From NCBI RefSeq assembly GCF_003815875.1, contig NZ_CP033924.1, positions 2,480,001 to 2,544,000 on the forward strand: a stretch of 64,000 bases of DNA, written 5' to 3'. The position numbers and the translations under genes are program-made. This document shows, in pieces, positions 46,596 to 55,512 of the stretch. Source of the DNA: Chryseobacterium lactis. Its GTDB lineage: Bacteria > Bacteroidota > Bacteroidia > Flavobacteriales > Weeksellaceae. Numbering within the stretch: position 1 is the first letter of the stretch; every line of letters starts with the position of its first letter. The notes beneath the pieces were generated by a model. The model made no database searches, was not told where the DNA came from, and saw nothing but the letters and a program-made list of their open reading frames with translations.

Positions 46596-47744
46596 ATGAA
46601 GCGGTCAATTGTGCATTTGGATTTGGATACGTTTTTCGTGTCATGTGAGAGATTGGTAAATTCCGGTTTAAACGGAATTCCACTGATCATTGGTGGTGGG
46701 GACAGGGGTGTAGTTTCCTCATGTAGCTATGAAGCACGAACTTTTGGTGTGAGATCAGCAATGCCCATGAAAATGGCGCTCCGCCTTTGTCCACAGGCTA
46801 AGGTTGTAAAAGGGGATATGGAACTATATTCCAGAATGTCCCATACGGTTACTGAAGTAATCGAAGAAAGTGCACCCGTAATGGAAAAAGCTTCTATCGA
46901 TGAATTTTATCTGGATCTAACCGGGATGGATAAATTTTTTGGTGCTTACAAATGGACAAATGAGCTTGGGGCAAAGATCGAGAAGGAAACGGGCTTACCG
47001 ATAAGTTATGCATTATCGACTAACAAAACCGTGAGCAAAATAGGAACTGGCGAATCAAAGCCTCACGGACACAGGGAAATACCATTTTTAGGTGTTCAGT
47101 CATTCTTAAATCCATTGTCGATCAAAAAAATGCCTATGGTGGGGAATGCTACTTTTCAGTTGTTTTCACGAGTAGGTATCAGAACGATAGGGACACTTTC
47201 GGAAATGCCTGTGGAGGTCTTGCAGCAAATGATCGGTAAAAATGGTGCTGATTTATGGAAGAAAGCCAATGGAATTGATGAAACACCTGTGATCCCATAC
47301 TCTGAAAGAAAGTCAATTTCTAAGGAAAGAACATTCGGTAGCGATACAATGGACATCGCTGAGGTGAAAGGTCTGATATCAGGAATGGCAGAGCAGCTTG
47401 CACACCAGCTTCGTCAGGAGAAATGGCTGACTTCAACCGTGGTGATCAAGATCAGATACTCAAACTTTGACACGGAGTCCAAACAGTGCCGGGTGAGCTA
47501 TACCTCTTCTGACCATACCTTGGCGCGTGTTGCGCTGGAGCTTTTTGATAAGATTTATACAAGGCGTATGCGTCTCCGTTTGGTGGGATTACGATTTACC
47601 GATCTTGTTCATGGAAGTTACCAGATGAATCTTTTCGAAGATAATGCAGGGCTCATCAATTTATACCAGGCGATGGACAATATCAAAAATCGTTTCGGTA
47701 AAGATGCGGTAGGCCGTGCTATTGGGTTTAATTTTTCACGATAA
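46596..47744 (+). CDS. dinB: Y-family DNA polymerase (DinB/Pol IV type)
   Basis: 382 residues from ATG 46596. The catalytic carboxylates are in HLDLDTFF (near residues 8-10) and SIDEFYLD (near 96-103), followed by the little-finger domain (SKERTFGSDTM). It is a translesion polymerase. It is transcribed with the DnaE-type polymerase next to it and is divergent from the S24 repressor; the three form a damage-inducible mutagenesis cassette comparable in logic to ImuB-DnaE2. No ImuA gene was seen. Confidence 0.88.
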   Translation: MKRSIVHLDLDTFFVSCERLVNSGLNGIPLIIGGGDRGVVSSCSYEARTFGVRSAMPMKMALRLCPQAKVVKGDMELYSRMSHTVTEVIEESAPVMEKASIDEFYLDLTGMDKFFGAYKWTNELGAKIEKETGLPISYALSTNKTVSKIGTGESKPHGHREIPFLGVQSFLNPLSIKKMPMVGNATFQLFSRVGIRTIGTLSEMPVEVLQQMIGKNGADLWKKANGIDETPVIPYSERKSISKERTFGSDTMDIAEVKGLISGMAEQLAHQLRQEKWLTSTVVIKIRYSNFDTESKQCRVSYTSSDHTLARVALELFDKIYTRRMRLRLVGLRFTDLVHGSYQMNLFEDNAGLINLYQAMDNIKNRFGKDAVGRAIGFNFSR

Positions 47745-47754
47745 ATGCGCAAGT

Positions 47755-50700
47755 ATGTTTTTGAACTGTCACTCGTTTCATAGCCTTCGATATGGGACAC
47801 TTTCCATAGACGATCTGATTTCTCAGGCTTTAGCATTAGGGATAAAGGAGCTTGTATTGACAGACGTCAATACGGTGACAGGCGTATATGAATTCAAAAA
47901 GAAATGCGAGGAAAATAATATCCGTCCGATTGTGGGGATTGAGGTCCGTAATGGAAGTAAGTTATATTATATAACAATTGCAAAAGAATTTAAGGGGTTG
48001 GCAGAAGTAAACAGAATGCTGACTTCGTATAACTGTGATAATATTGAGCTACCGTTGCAACCGGAATTACGTGACAATTTTATCATCTATCCACTGAGTA
48101 ATATCCCTAAAAATCTTTGTGACAATGAATTTGTTGGAATCTATGAAGATGAACTCAATCTTTTGGTACGGCCGGAATTAAAGAAGATTATATCCAAGAT
48201 GGTTATTCTTTGTCCTATTACATTCAGTACAAAAAAGGAATATAATCTCCATCGTATTTTACGCTCGATTGATAATAACACTTTGTTGTCAAAATTGTCG
48301 GAAAAGGAAGTCTGTAAAAAAATAGAATATTTTAGATCACCGGAATCTATCCTTAAAACCTATGCTAATTATCCCGAGATCATTACAAATACTCAAATGC
48401 TCCTTTCGCAATGCAGCTTTGATTTTGCGTTCGGTACACCAAGGAACAGGAAACATTATACGGGTACAAAAGCCGATGACCTTAAATTACTGACCCGTTT
48501 AGCTTATGCGGGTTTGGAGCGACGATATGGGAGAAATCATGAACAGGCAAAACAGCGGATTGAAAAAGAGCTAAAAGTCATAAATGAATTAAACTTTAGC
48601 GGTTATTTTCTTATAACATGGGATATCATCCGGTATAGTAACAGCATGGGGTTTATGCATGTCGGCAGGGGGAGTGGGGCAAATTCAATTGTTGCATATT
48701 GTCTTGGTATTACGGATATATGCCCGATAGAGCTTGATCTGTATTTTGAAAGGTTCCTGAATTTAAATAGAAAGAGTCCACCAGATTTTGATATCGACTG
48801 GTCATGGCAGGAACGAGATATAATTTTGGATTATATTTTCAATAGATACGGAAAGGAGTTTGTTGCTTTCTGCGGAACTAATGTAGAATTTAAATACCGT
48901 TCGATCATTCGGGAAGTGGGGAAGGCATTTGGTTTGCCAAAGGAAGAGCTTGATGAACTTAGCAAAAATCCAGAACGGGTATTTCGTGATGATGTTGTAA
49001 AGCAGGTGCAGAAGTATGGAAAGCTGCTCGAGAAATTTCCGAACCAACGGTCTATGCATTCCTGTGGAATAATTATTTCTGAGGAGCCGTTGACGAATTT
49101 TACGTCACTTGAAATGCCACCAAAGGGTTTTCCTATTGTTCAATGGGATATGCATGTTGCTGAGGAAATCGGTTTTGAAAAGTTTGATATTTTATCGCAA
49201 AGAGGACTTGGTACAATCAATGATACTGTAAGGCTTTTAGAAGAGAAAAGGGGGATCAAAGTTAATATCAAGGATACTACGATTTCCAAAGACGAAGAAA
49301 AATGTAATGAATTTTTAAGTCAGGGGCGGACGATAGGCTGTTTTTATATCGAAAGTCCAGCTATGCGTGGATTACTCAGACGATTAAAATGCGATAACTA
49401 CAAAGTATTGGTGGCAGCATCATCTATAATCAGACCAGGAGTTGCCCAATCAGGAATGATGCGCGAATATATTTTTAGGCACAATAATCCTGACAAGTTT
49501 GAATATTTCCATCCTGTTTTTGAGAAGCAGCTGGGGGAGACCTACGGAATTATGGTTTACCAAGAAGACGTGATAAGGATCGCTCTGCATTACGGTGGTG
49601 TTTCTGCTGCTGACGGTGATATCCTACGAAGGGCAATGAGCGGAAAAGGTAGGTCACTTTCGGCATTGCAAAAAGTTAAGGATGATTTTTTTGCATCTTG
49701 CAGAAAACAGGGGCATCCTGAGGAGCTTAGTAAAGAAATTTATAGGCAGATTGAATCCTTTGCAGGTTATTCATTCTGTAAGGCTCATTCAGCTTCCTAT
49801 GCAGTAGAGAGTTATCAATCACTGTACCTGAAAGTTTATTATCCATTGGAATTTATGGTTTCTGCTATAAATAATATGGGCGGTTTTTATCGTACTGAAG
49901 TTTATGTCCATGAAGCCAAGATGTCCGGTGGAAAGATATTAAATCCCTGTGTTAACAGGAGCGAATACGAAACGACGATCTATGGAGATGAAATTTATCT
50001 GGGTCTGATGCTACTTGAAAAGGTTGAATCAAAGCTTGCACAGTTGGTACCAAAGGAGAGAATGGCGAACGGTGATTATAGGTCGATGGAAGATTTTATA
50101 AAAAGGATTCCGATCGGTATTGAGACTTTGCAGACTTTGATATTTATAGGAGCATTTCGGTTCAGTGGGGTTCCAAAGAATGAGCTTTTATTAAAGGCAA
50201 GAGTTCTATTGGGAGATTTTAAACCGGCGAAAAGATTTCAAACTCTTTTTGAAGAACCGGCGAAGGAGTATAGATTTCCGGAGCTAAAAAGAAATGTGTT
50301 TGAGGATGCGTTTGATGAGATAGAGATATTAAGCTTTCCGGTTTCCTGTACGCCATTTGATCTGCTACAAACCAAGTACAGAGGAACAGTGATGGCAAAG
50401 GAACTTACGCATCATCACAAAAAAGAGGTGAAGATGCTAGCCTATCTGATTTCCAGGAAACACGTGCCGACGAAGCGGGGGACAATGTATTTCGGAACAT
50501 GGACAGATGTGGAAGGAAACTATTTTGATACAGCTCATTTCCCAGACTGCCTTGAAAAATATCCTTTTCAGGGTGGGGGATGCTATCTTTTGCTGGGAAT
50601 AGTTGAAGTGGACTTTCATTTTCCGACCATAACAATTACTAAAATGGCCAAGATGCCGTTTATCGCCGATCCGAGATATTCCCATGATGAAGAAAAGAAA

Positions 50701-50802
50701 TATGAGGCGCAGCAACGGATCAAGGAAGACGTCAGTATGACTTTTAGAGCACCTTATCCGCAGGAGAACGAGATTGGGCTACCGAGAAAAAAGATGTTTT
50801 AA
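47755..50802 (+). CDS. dnaE: DNA polymerase III alpha subunit, error-prone DnaE type
   Basis: 1015 residues from ATG 47755, ten bases after dinB. An N-terminal PHP domain (NCHSFHSLRYGTL) departs from the usual metal-binding set. The polymerase active site is PDFDID at 343-348, with the third Asp in the palm further on. Fingers and a thumb are present (VGRGSGANSIVAYCLG near 303), and the C-terminal region is shorter than in replicative DnaE. It should extend lesions opened by the neighbouring Y-family enzyme. Its 3' end has an unusual frameshift-type sequence. Confidence 0.9.
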   Translation: MFLNCHSFHSLRYGTLSIDDLISQALALGIKELVLTDVNTVTGVYEFKKKCEENNIRPIVGIEVRNGSKLYYITIAKEFKGLAEVNRMLTSYNCDNIELPLQPELRDNFIIYPLSNIPKNLCDNEFVGIYEDELNLLVRPELKKIISKMVILCPITFSTKKEYNLHRILRSIDNNTLLSKLSEKEVCKKIEYFRSPESILKTYANYPEIITNTQMLLSQCSFDFAFGTPRNRKHYTGTKADDLKLLTRLAYAGLERRYGRNHEQAKQRIEKELKVINELNFSGYFLITWDIIRYSNSMGFMHVGRGSGANSIVAYCLGITDICPIELDLYFERFLNLNRKSPPDFDIDWSWQERDIILDYIFNRYGKEFVAFCGTNVEFKYRSIIREVGKAFGLPKEELDELSKNPERVFRDDVVKQVQKYGKLLEKFPNQRSMHSCGIIISEEPLTNFTSLEMPPKGFPIVQWDMHVAEEIGFEKFDILSQRGLGTINDTVRLLEEKRGIKVNIKDTTISKDEEKCNEFLSQGRTIGCFYIESPAMRGLLRRLKCDNYKVLVAASSIIRPGVAQSGMMREYIFRHNNPDKFEYFHPVFEKQLGETYGIMVYQEDVIRIALHYGGVSAADGDILRRAMSGKGRSLSALQKVKDDFFASCRKQGHPEELSKEIYRQIESFAGYSFCKAHSASYAVESYQSLYLKVYYPLEFMVSAINNMGGFYRTEVYVHEAKMSGGKILNPCVNRSEYETTIYGDEIYLGLMLLEKVESKLAQLVPKERMANGDYRSMEDFIKRIPIGIETLQTLIFIGAFRFSGVPKNELLLKARVLLGDFKPAKRFQTLFEEPAKEYRFPELKRNVFEDAFDEIEILSFPVSCTPFDLLQTKYRGTVMAKELTHHHKKEVKMLAYLISRKHVPTKRGTMYFGTWTDVEGNYFDTAHFPDCLEKYPFQGGGCYLLLGIVEVDFHFPTITITKMAKMPFIADPRYSHDEEKKYEAQQRIKEDVSMTFRAPYPQENEIGLPRKKMF

Positions 50803-50867
50803 GTGCTATCAATAAAGAAAATGTCTTTAATGAGATTACGGGAATCCGTAGGCAGATCAAAAATTAA
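50787..50867 (+). other. dnaX-like slippery heptamer and 24-codon minus-1 extension
   Basis: A_AAA_AAG at 50787-50793 is in the phase required for minus-1 slippage, just three codons before the dnaE stop. A shift would add 24 residues (DVLSAINKENVF through RRQIKN) and end at TAA 50865-50867. No clear downstream pseudoknot or upstream Shine-Dalgarno stimulator was identified. It could be real recoding or a chance frame. Confidence 0.4.
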
Positions 50868-51006
50868 TGCTTAAATTTGCAACGGAAAATCTGAGAGCTT
50901 GTCTCGGTTAGATATTAACCTATTTCAATTAGACAATAAAATATATTTCAAATACACGGATAGACCTGCTTACAGGTTTAATACGTTTCATGGTTATTAG
51001 TTTGTT

Positions 51007-51040
51007 AAACGCATCTTTTTAGAGATGCGTTTGATTTTTC
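51007..51040 (+). terminator. Terminator downstream of the polymerase cassette
   Basis: Ten-bp stem AAACGCATCT (51007-51016) with AGATGCGTTT (51023-51032), 6-base loop, T-rich tail. It ends the dinB-dnaE unit. Confidence 0.85.
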
Positions 51041-51068
51041 CGGCAGATGTTTAAAGACTTAAGCTACA

Positions 51069-51461
51069 TTATATTTTTAGTATCTTTCTTTTTTGCCTGC
51101 CTTTTTTTTCAATGACACTTGGGGCCATATAATCTAAATGGATACTATGCCTAAGATAATAGCTCCATCGCCAAAAACACAGCGGATTAATCTTGTACAA
51201 TCTGTAAAGTTTCTGGTTTTCTTTGGCAGGTGAAGTATTTTTTACAAAATATTTAAAACCAAAGGTTGAGAACCCGGGGCTTTTGAAATCGAAATCTTGC
51301 GTTAGATAATATGATCCATCTAAATTGGAATACCTAAAATATCCTGTATCTAACCATTTGTGAATATCCTTGCCTATAAAAGGCACATTAGGAAGTAACA
51401 AGATAATGCCTAGCACTATAACAATTGTTTTCCTCAATATCCTAATTGTTTTCCTCTTCAT
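51069..51461 (-). CDS. Small membrane protein, tandem paralogue 1
   Basis: 130 residues. One N-terminal membrane helix (about 13-30) and a conserved YRLYKINPLCFWRWSYYL block near 88-104 shared with the next gene upstream. Function unknown; it may be an immunity protein to the linked lipoprotein. The C-terminus is basic. Confidence 0.65.
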   Translation of the reverse strand: MKRKTIRILRKTIVIVLGIILLLPNVPFIGKDIHKWLDTGYFRYSNLDGSYYLTQDFDFKSPGFSTFGFKYFVKNTSPAKENQKLYRLYKINPLCFWRWSYYLRHSIHLDYMAPSVIEKKGRQKRKILKI

Positions 51462-51653
51462 ATCTTTTTGTTCATTTGCAGGCGATCAGCATAATTTGAA
51501 GTATGAAAGACCGGTGCACTTATTTATTGTGTATAATATTACTTTAGTGGATTTTATCAGAAAAACTCTCATCAAATGAGAGTTTTTCCAAGTGTAAAGG
51601 TTGCTTATTATAGAAAAATACTATGTTCCTTCCATTTGCTCTTATAGGAAAAA

Positions 51654-52034
51654 TCAAAACTTTTGCCATCTATTCCCTGGTTCGAAGGGAACTCTGTTTT
51701 TCTTTATTTTTTCCCAATCACGATACGCGAAATGTCTGCTAACTGTTAAATAATAGCGCCAACGCCAAAAGCACAATGGGTTAATTCTATACAGTCTAAA
51801 AATTTCCATATTGACCATTTCCGGTCTTGTATCATAGATAAATCCATAAGTTGTCCATTTGCTTTTCCAAGGTTGATACACGTCCATGTATTCAATGGAG
51901 GTAAAAGCAGCGTTTGCATTAGCGTATCGAAAATGGTCACCATCAATGGCCTTCATTATTTCTGTACCTATAATTGGCATATTGGGTATAACTAAAACCA
52001 ATAGTACAATTCCTGTAATAAATTTTCTTTTCAT
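51654..52034 (-). CDS. Small membrane protein, tandem paralogue 2
   Basis: 126 residues from ATG 52034; a start at 52049 would overlap the lipoprotein gene. The N-terminal helix (GIVLLVLVIPNMPIIGTEIM) and the FRLYRINPLCFWRWRYYLT block match the 130-residue protein downstream. The two are a tandem duplication following the lipoprotein gene. Unknown family. Confidence 0.65.
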   Translation of the reverse strand: MKRKFITGIVLLVLVIPNMPIIGTEIMKAIDGDHFRYANANAAFTSIEYMDVYQPWKSKWTTYGFIYDTRPEMVNMEIFRLYRINPLCFWRWRYYLTVSRHFAYRDWEKIKKNRVPFEPGNRWQKF

Positions 52035-52039
52035 ATCCT

Positions 52040-53329
52040 TTATTGACAATTCGTGCTCTTTGGCGGAGGAATCCGACCTAATGTGACATTTGGATTGCCT
52101 GCCTGTTTTAAATTTGCTAAATATGTATAAACACCATCCGGTGTCAAAAATCCATTATTATTTAATTGTCCGTTGCTCGGCAGGAGTAAATTAAATACGT
52201 CGGTAGCATAATGTGTACAGTTGTTTTCATTGAGATCATATTGGACTTTCGATAAGGCAATAGACTGGCTGATTATCGAATTGAATTGCGCTTTGGTAAC
52301 AGATAAACTATATCTTGCATCGCTTTTTCGGTCGTCATCACTAGATTCTTCTCCCATTGCACTGGGCGTAGGCTGCATTGTAGCCGACGCTGGACCAGAT
52401 TGCGGGTAGAAGCCATAAGAAAGTCTTTGAAGCTGAGTACCGTTTGATTTTTCAATTGTTAGAAAAGCGTGACCAGGCTTATCAGAATTTAGGTCTATTC
52501 TATGTGCATTCAAAGTCACCTTGTATTTTGTGTTTGCATTATCTACCACATTGTTGAAACATTTCAATCGCTCCTCAATGTCGATAGTGGTTATAGGTGC
52601 AACTGCCACGAAAGATGTACTTGAAGTACCTCCACTGCCACCTCCATGACTACCGCCGCCGCCGCCACCTCCGGTTGCGGTACCGCTACACGTTGTATAT
52701 AGATAAGTCCAATATTGGGTACCATCATCAAAATACTGTACCAGATACCACTCGCTGCATACAACAGGTATATTTTTACTGGTGTCAGGTTTGCTGTTAT
52801 CTTTGTTTACGTTGGTATCGGCATCCTTAGTCTTCAATTGAAGGTTTACCTTTTTCAGCCCACTTGAGTCAAGTGATTGGCTGTACAACAAGGTATCATT
52901 TAAATCATATACCATATAATATACTTTTCCAAGCTCTTCACCTCGATACACTTGTTTTTTAACGAAATTAGAAATAGCCTGTTCGGAAAATTCCGCCACA
53001 GTTCTTGTATCTGCGAAAAGGCTCACCTTATTGGCGCTGGCTACTTTATTTCCTTCAATAATAAAAATCAGGTTTTGCTGCATGGAATATCCCCAACCTA
53101 GGATTGTGCCGTCCTGCACGGGAACCACGAGCGTGGTACTTTTATTTCCGTTTATGAGCTGTGCTTTTTTCCAATCTAAGGGAAAAGGTTTCCCGTTATC
53201 CTCGTACCATTTTTTTGCCATCGAGGTTTGATCGTTCTGAGGATAATTTTCCATATCCCTTTCGCATGACTGTAGCAGAATAATTGCGAATACTGCATAA
53301 AGTAAGTTTCTAAAAATTTTTGTTAACAT
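52040..53329 (-). CDS. Lipoprotein with glycine linker and permuted NlpC/P60-like C-terminal domain
   Basis: 429 residues. Lipobox LLQSC (Cys22). The N-terminal 200 residues carry a periplasmic or surface domain with a GWGYSMQQNL region. A glycine-rich linker (about residues 218-235) leads to a C-terminal domain with PGHAFLTIEK and NENNCTHYATDVFNLLL, the His and Cys order of permuted papain-fold (NlpC/P60-type) enzymes. The fold is a tentative reading. It may be a surface-delivered effector with the two small membrane proteins as immunity. Confidence 0.6.
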   Translation of the reverse strand: MLTKIFRNLLYAVFAIILLQSCERDMENYPQNDQTSMAKKWYEDNGKPFPLDWKKAQLINGNKSTTLVVPVQDGTILGWGYSMQQNLIFIIEGNKVASANKVSLFADTRTVAEFSEQAISNFVKKQVYRGEELGKVYYMVYDLNDTLLYSQSLDSSGLKKVNLQLKTKDADTNVNKDNSKPDTSKNIPVVCSEWYLVQYFDDGTQYWTYLYTTCSGTATGGGGGGGSHGGGSGGTSSTSFVAVAPITTIDIEERLKCFNNVVDNANTKYKVTLNAHRIDLNSDKPGHAFLTIEKSNGTQLQRLSYGFYPQSGPASATMQPTPSAMGEESSDDDRKSDARYSLSVTKAQFNSIISQSIALSKVQYDLNENNCTHYATDVFNLLLPSNGQLNNNGFLTPDGVYTYLANLKQAGNPNVTLGRIPPPKSTNCQ

Positions 53330-53680
53330 TTTATGTGGTTTAAAGGTTAGTGTCGCTGTATTTCTTTGTCCAATGAATTATTGAAACTAAATTAAGCCTA
53401 TAAAAACTTAAAACTTTTGACAAAAGGCAAAAAATAACAGATAGTGCTTTTAAAGTATATTGGAATAACTTTATGATCTTCCTAGGAGAGACAGCATGAA
53501 TACATTTTCTGATGGTACATGAAACTATAAGGTTCTAAATAACTATAACAAGCTTATTATTTCTCTATAATTGCTTTGTTGTTAGATGCGGCTTTCCGTA
53601 AACATAAATATGCCCACACGATTTTGGTGTTGGGTAGTGGTATTATATTATATCGTTGACTATATTAATTGGTGGCTTAT
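53330..53680. other. Gene-free gap
   Basis: About 350 AT-rich bases between two minus-strand genes. A 68-codon plus-strand frame from 53586 runs into the antisense of the next gene and is not credible. The promoter of the lipoprotein gene should lie near 53330-53450. No repeat was seen. Confidence 0.5.
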
Positions 53681-54745
53681 TTATCTGCGATTGAATGTAT
53701 TGATGATTCTTTGGAAAAAATGGTCTGGCATTTTCGCAAAACTGTTAAATCTTGAAATAATAGGAGGCCTATTACCTTCAAATCTGAATTGATCATTGTC
53801 GAGATAGATCTGAATAATATTTGAATCTTTGAAGATACTTCTATCGCACCTGTTTCTGGCATAGGGATTATGAAGTAAGAATAGTCCGTCGGAGAGCTTT
53901 TCAGGATCTTCTGGAGAAACATGCTGTAGCAAGAAAGAAGGGTCATCTGAAATTTGCCTAATATTGACTACATGATTATAATGACCGAGATTACTATCGG
54001 ACTTCGCTAAGGAAGTGAGCTTTCCCAACGTTGTTGTACAGGAAAAGAGTACGGCTGAAACATCTTCATATTTAGTATCATTAAACAAACCAATAGGAAT
54101 TTGCGCATTGCTTTGCGGCTTTGTGACCGAGGTTTTTGGAATATAGTCGTCTATGGAGGGATCGTAATATAATCCAAAGAGCAGAGCCATCATGGAATAG
54201 ATATATTCTCGTCCATAATTAATCTGGTCATAGGAACTTATGGCTATGATAAAAGGTTCATCGCCTGTGACAAATGACTGTTTGGAATATGTCTTTTCGT
54301 ATTTCTCCCATTTCGTTAAGAACGAGTTAGAGTGCCTTACGACTGCCTCGTCCAAAACCTGATAAAAATCTAATTGTAGCTGCGGGGGAATCAGCATAGA
54401 AATATTATCTTCAATTGTTCTTTCTTCAAATTGTTTTCCACCGGTTTTTATTTCGGCAACGACCGCTTCAATCAAGATATTGGTAGGAGAGTTGATAACG
54501 AAATCGGGCGTATTTTTAGAAAAGTCAACTTTAAAACGGAGTTCTGTAATAACCGAAAATAAATAGAATTCCCAGAAGCTGTTGTAGAATTTTTCCTGAA
54601 ATTCCCTTACAATTTTTCCGTCTCTATCCACAAACTTTTCCACCCATGATGAAAGAATCCTCTTTTCACTGAAAAGATTGTCCCGCACAAACTTAAATTC
54701 TTTACATTGTTTTACACCGGATAAATTTTCAAAGAGATCTAGCAT
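53681..54745 (-). CDS. PD-(D/E)XK nuclease-like protein
   Basis: 354 residues. The pattern FWEFYLFSVITELRF (about 58-71), then TPDFVI (79-84) and ILIEAVVAEIK (90-100), is the layout of PD-(D/E)XK folds with Glu59, Asp81 and Glu93; the canonical Lys of the E-x-K is not at its usual place, though Lys100 is near. The remainder is unrecognised. It stands alone and could be a defence or repair nuclease. Confidence in the fold is limited. Confidence 0.5.
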   Translation of the reverse strand: MLDLFENLSGVKQCKEFKFVRDNLFSEKRILSSWVEKFVDRDGKIVREFQEKFYNSFWEFYLFSVITELRFKVDFSKNTPDFVINSPTNILIEAVVAEIKTGGKQFEERTIEDNISMLIPPQLQLDFYQVLDEAVVRHSNSFLTKWEKYEKTYSKQSFVTGDEPFIIAISSYDQINYGREYIYSMMALLFGLYYDPSIDDYIPKTSVTKPQSNAQIPIGLFNDTKYEDVSAVLFSCTTTLGKLTSLAKSDSNLGHYNHVVNIRQISDDPSFLLQHVSPEDPEKLSDGLFLLHNPYARNRCDRSIFKDSNIIQIYLDNDQFRFEGNRPPIISRFNSFAKMPDHFFQRIINTFNRR

Positions 54746-54879
54746 TAAATATTGGTCTTTTTAAATGATCTGTAAATATATGGAAAACGTCAAAGATCGA
54801 AAGTTAACATAGCATGATTCATTTCTGAAATAAATAAATATTTTCTAACTTTACTTAATCATTTACCAATTGCCCTGTT

Positions 54880-55461
54880 ATGACATCTCGAAATTTGATC
54901 GACGAAAGGGCACTGCTTTCCCAGTTTCAAAGCGGTGATGAAATGGCCTTTGATCGTATTTTCACGATGTTTCACTCTTCACTGGTATTTTTCGCAGATA
55001 GGCTACTTCTGAAGATCGGAAAGGAAATTTCCAAGGATCTAGTACTGGATATATTTCTGAAATTATATGACAGGAGGGAGGGATTTGAAACCCTTTCAAA
55101 TATCAAGGCTTTCCTTTACATATCTGTGCGAAACAGCTGTATAAAAGCCATTGAAAAAGAGAAAGTAAATCAGAAGCGGTTTGATTTGTATACTAAGAAT
55201 TTTGATGAGTTTGAAAAAAATGTACTGGATAACATTGTTCAGAACGAAGTATATGAAGAGCTTTACCAAGCGATCGATCTGTTGCCCGAACCATACCGTC
55301 TTATCATGGGCAGGCTTGTCACAGGCGATACGCCAAAAGAAATATCTGAGGAGCTCGGTATTCCTGTCAGTACGATCAATACCCAAAAATCAAGAGCACT
55401 TTTACTTCTAAAAAAATCCCTATCAGGTGCCGGAATTGCACTTTTAATAATTTATTCATAA
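54880..55461 (+). CDS. ECF sigma factor, module 2
   Basis: 193 residues with region 2 (AFDRIFTMFHSSLVFFADRLL, abridged) and region 4 (YRLIMGRLVTGDTPKEISEELGIPVSTINTQKSRAL, abridged). It is the first gene of the second SusCD locus, followed by FecR after 51 bases. It should activate this operon upon outer-membrane signalling. Confidence 0.92.
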   Translation: MTSRNLIDERALLSQFQSGDEMAFDRIFTMFHSSLVFFADRLLLKIGKEISKDLVLDIFLKLYDRREGFETLSNIKAFLYISVRNSCIKAIEKEKVNQKRFDLYTKNFDEFEKNVLDNIVQNEVYEELYQAIDLLPEPYRLIMGRLVTGDTPKEISEELGIPVSTINTQKSRALLLLKKSLSGAGIALLIIYS

Positions 55462-55512
55462 TTTTTTAACTTTTTTGGGACAACGCAATATCTTTTCGGG
55501 TTTCTATTTAAA

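Noticed and set aside
46516..46683. N-terminal extension of the S24 repressor
   Set aside because: It would overlap the polymerase promoter and dinB start; the HTH domain begins at ATG 46515.
53586..53792. 68-codon plus-strand frame
   Set aside because: It runs into the antisense strand of the nuclease-like gene and has no domain or ribosome site.
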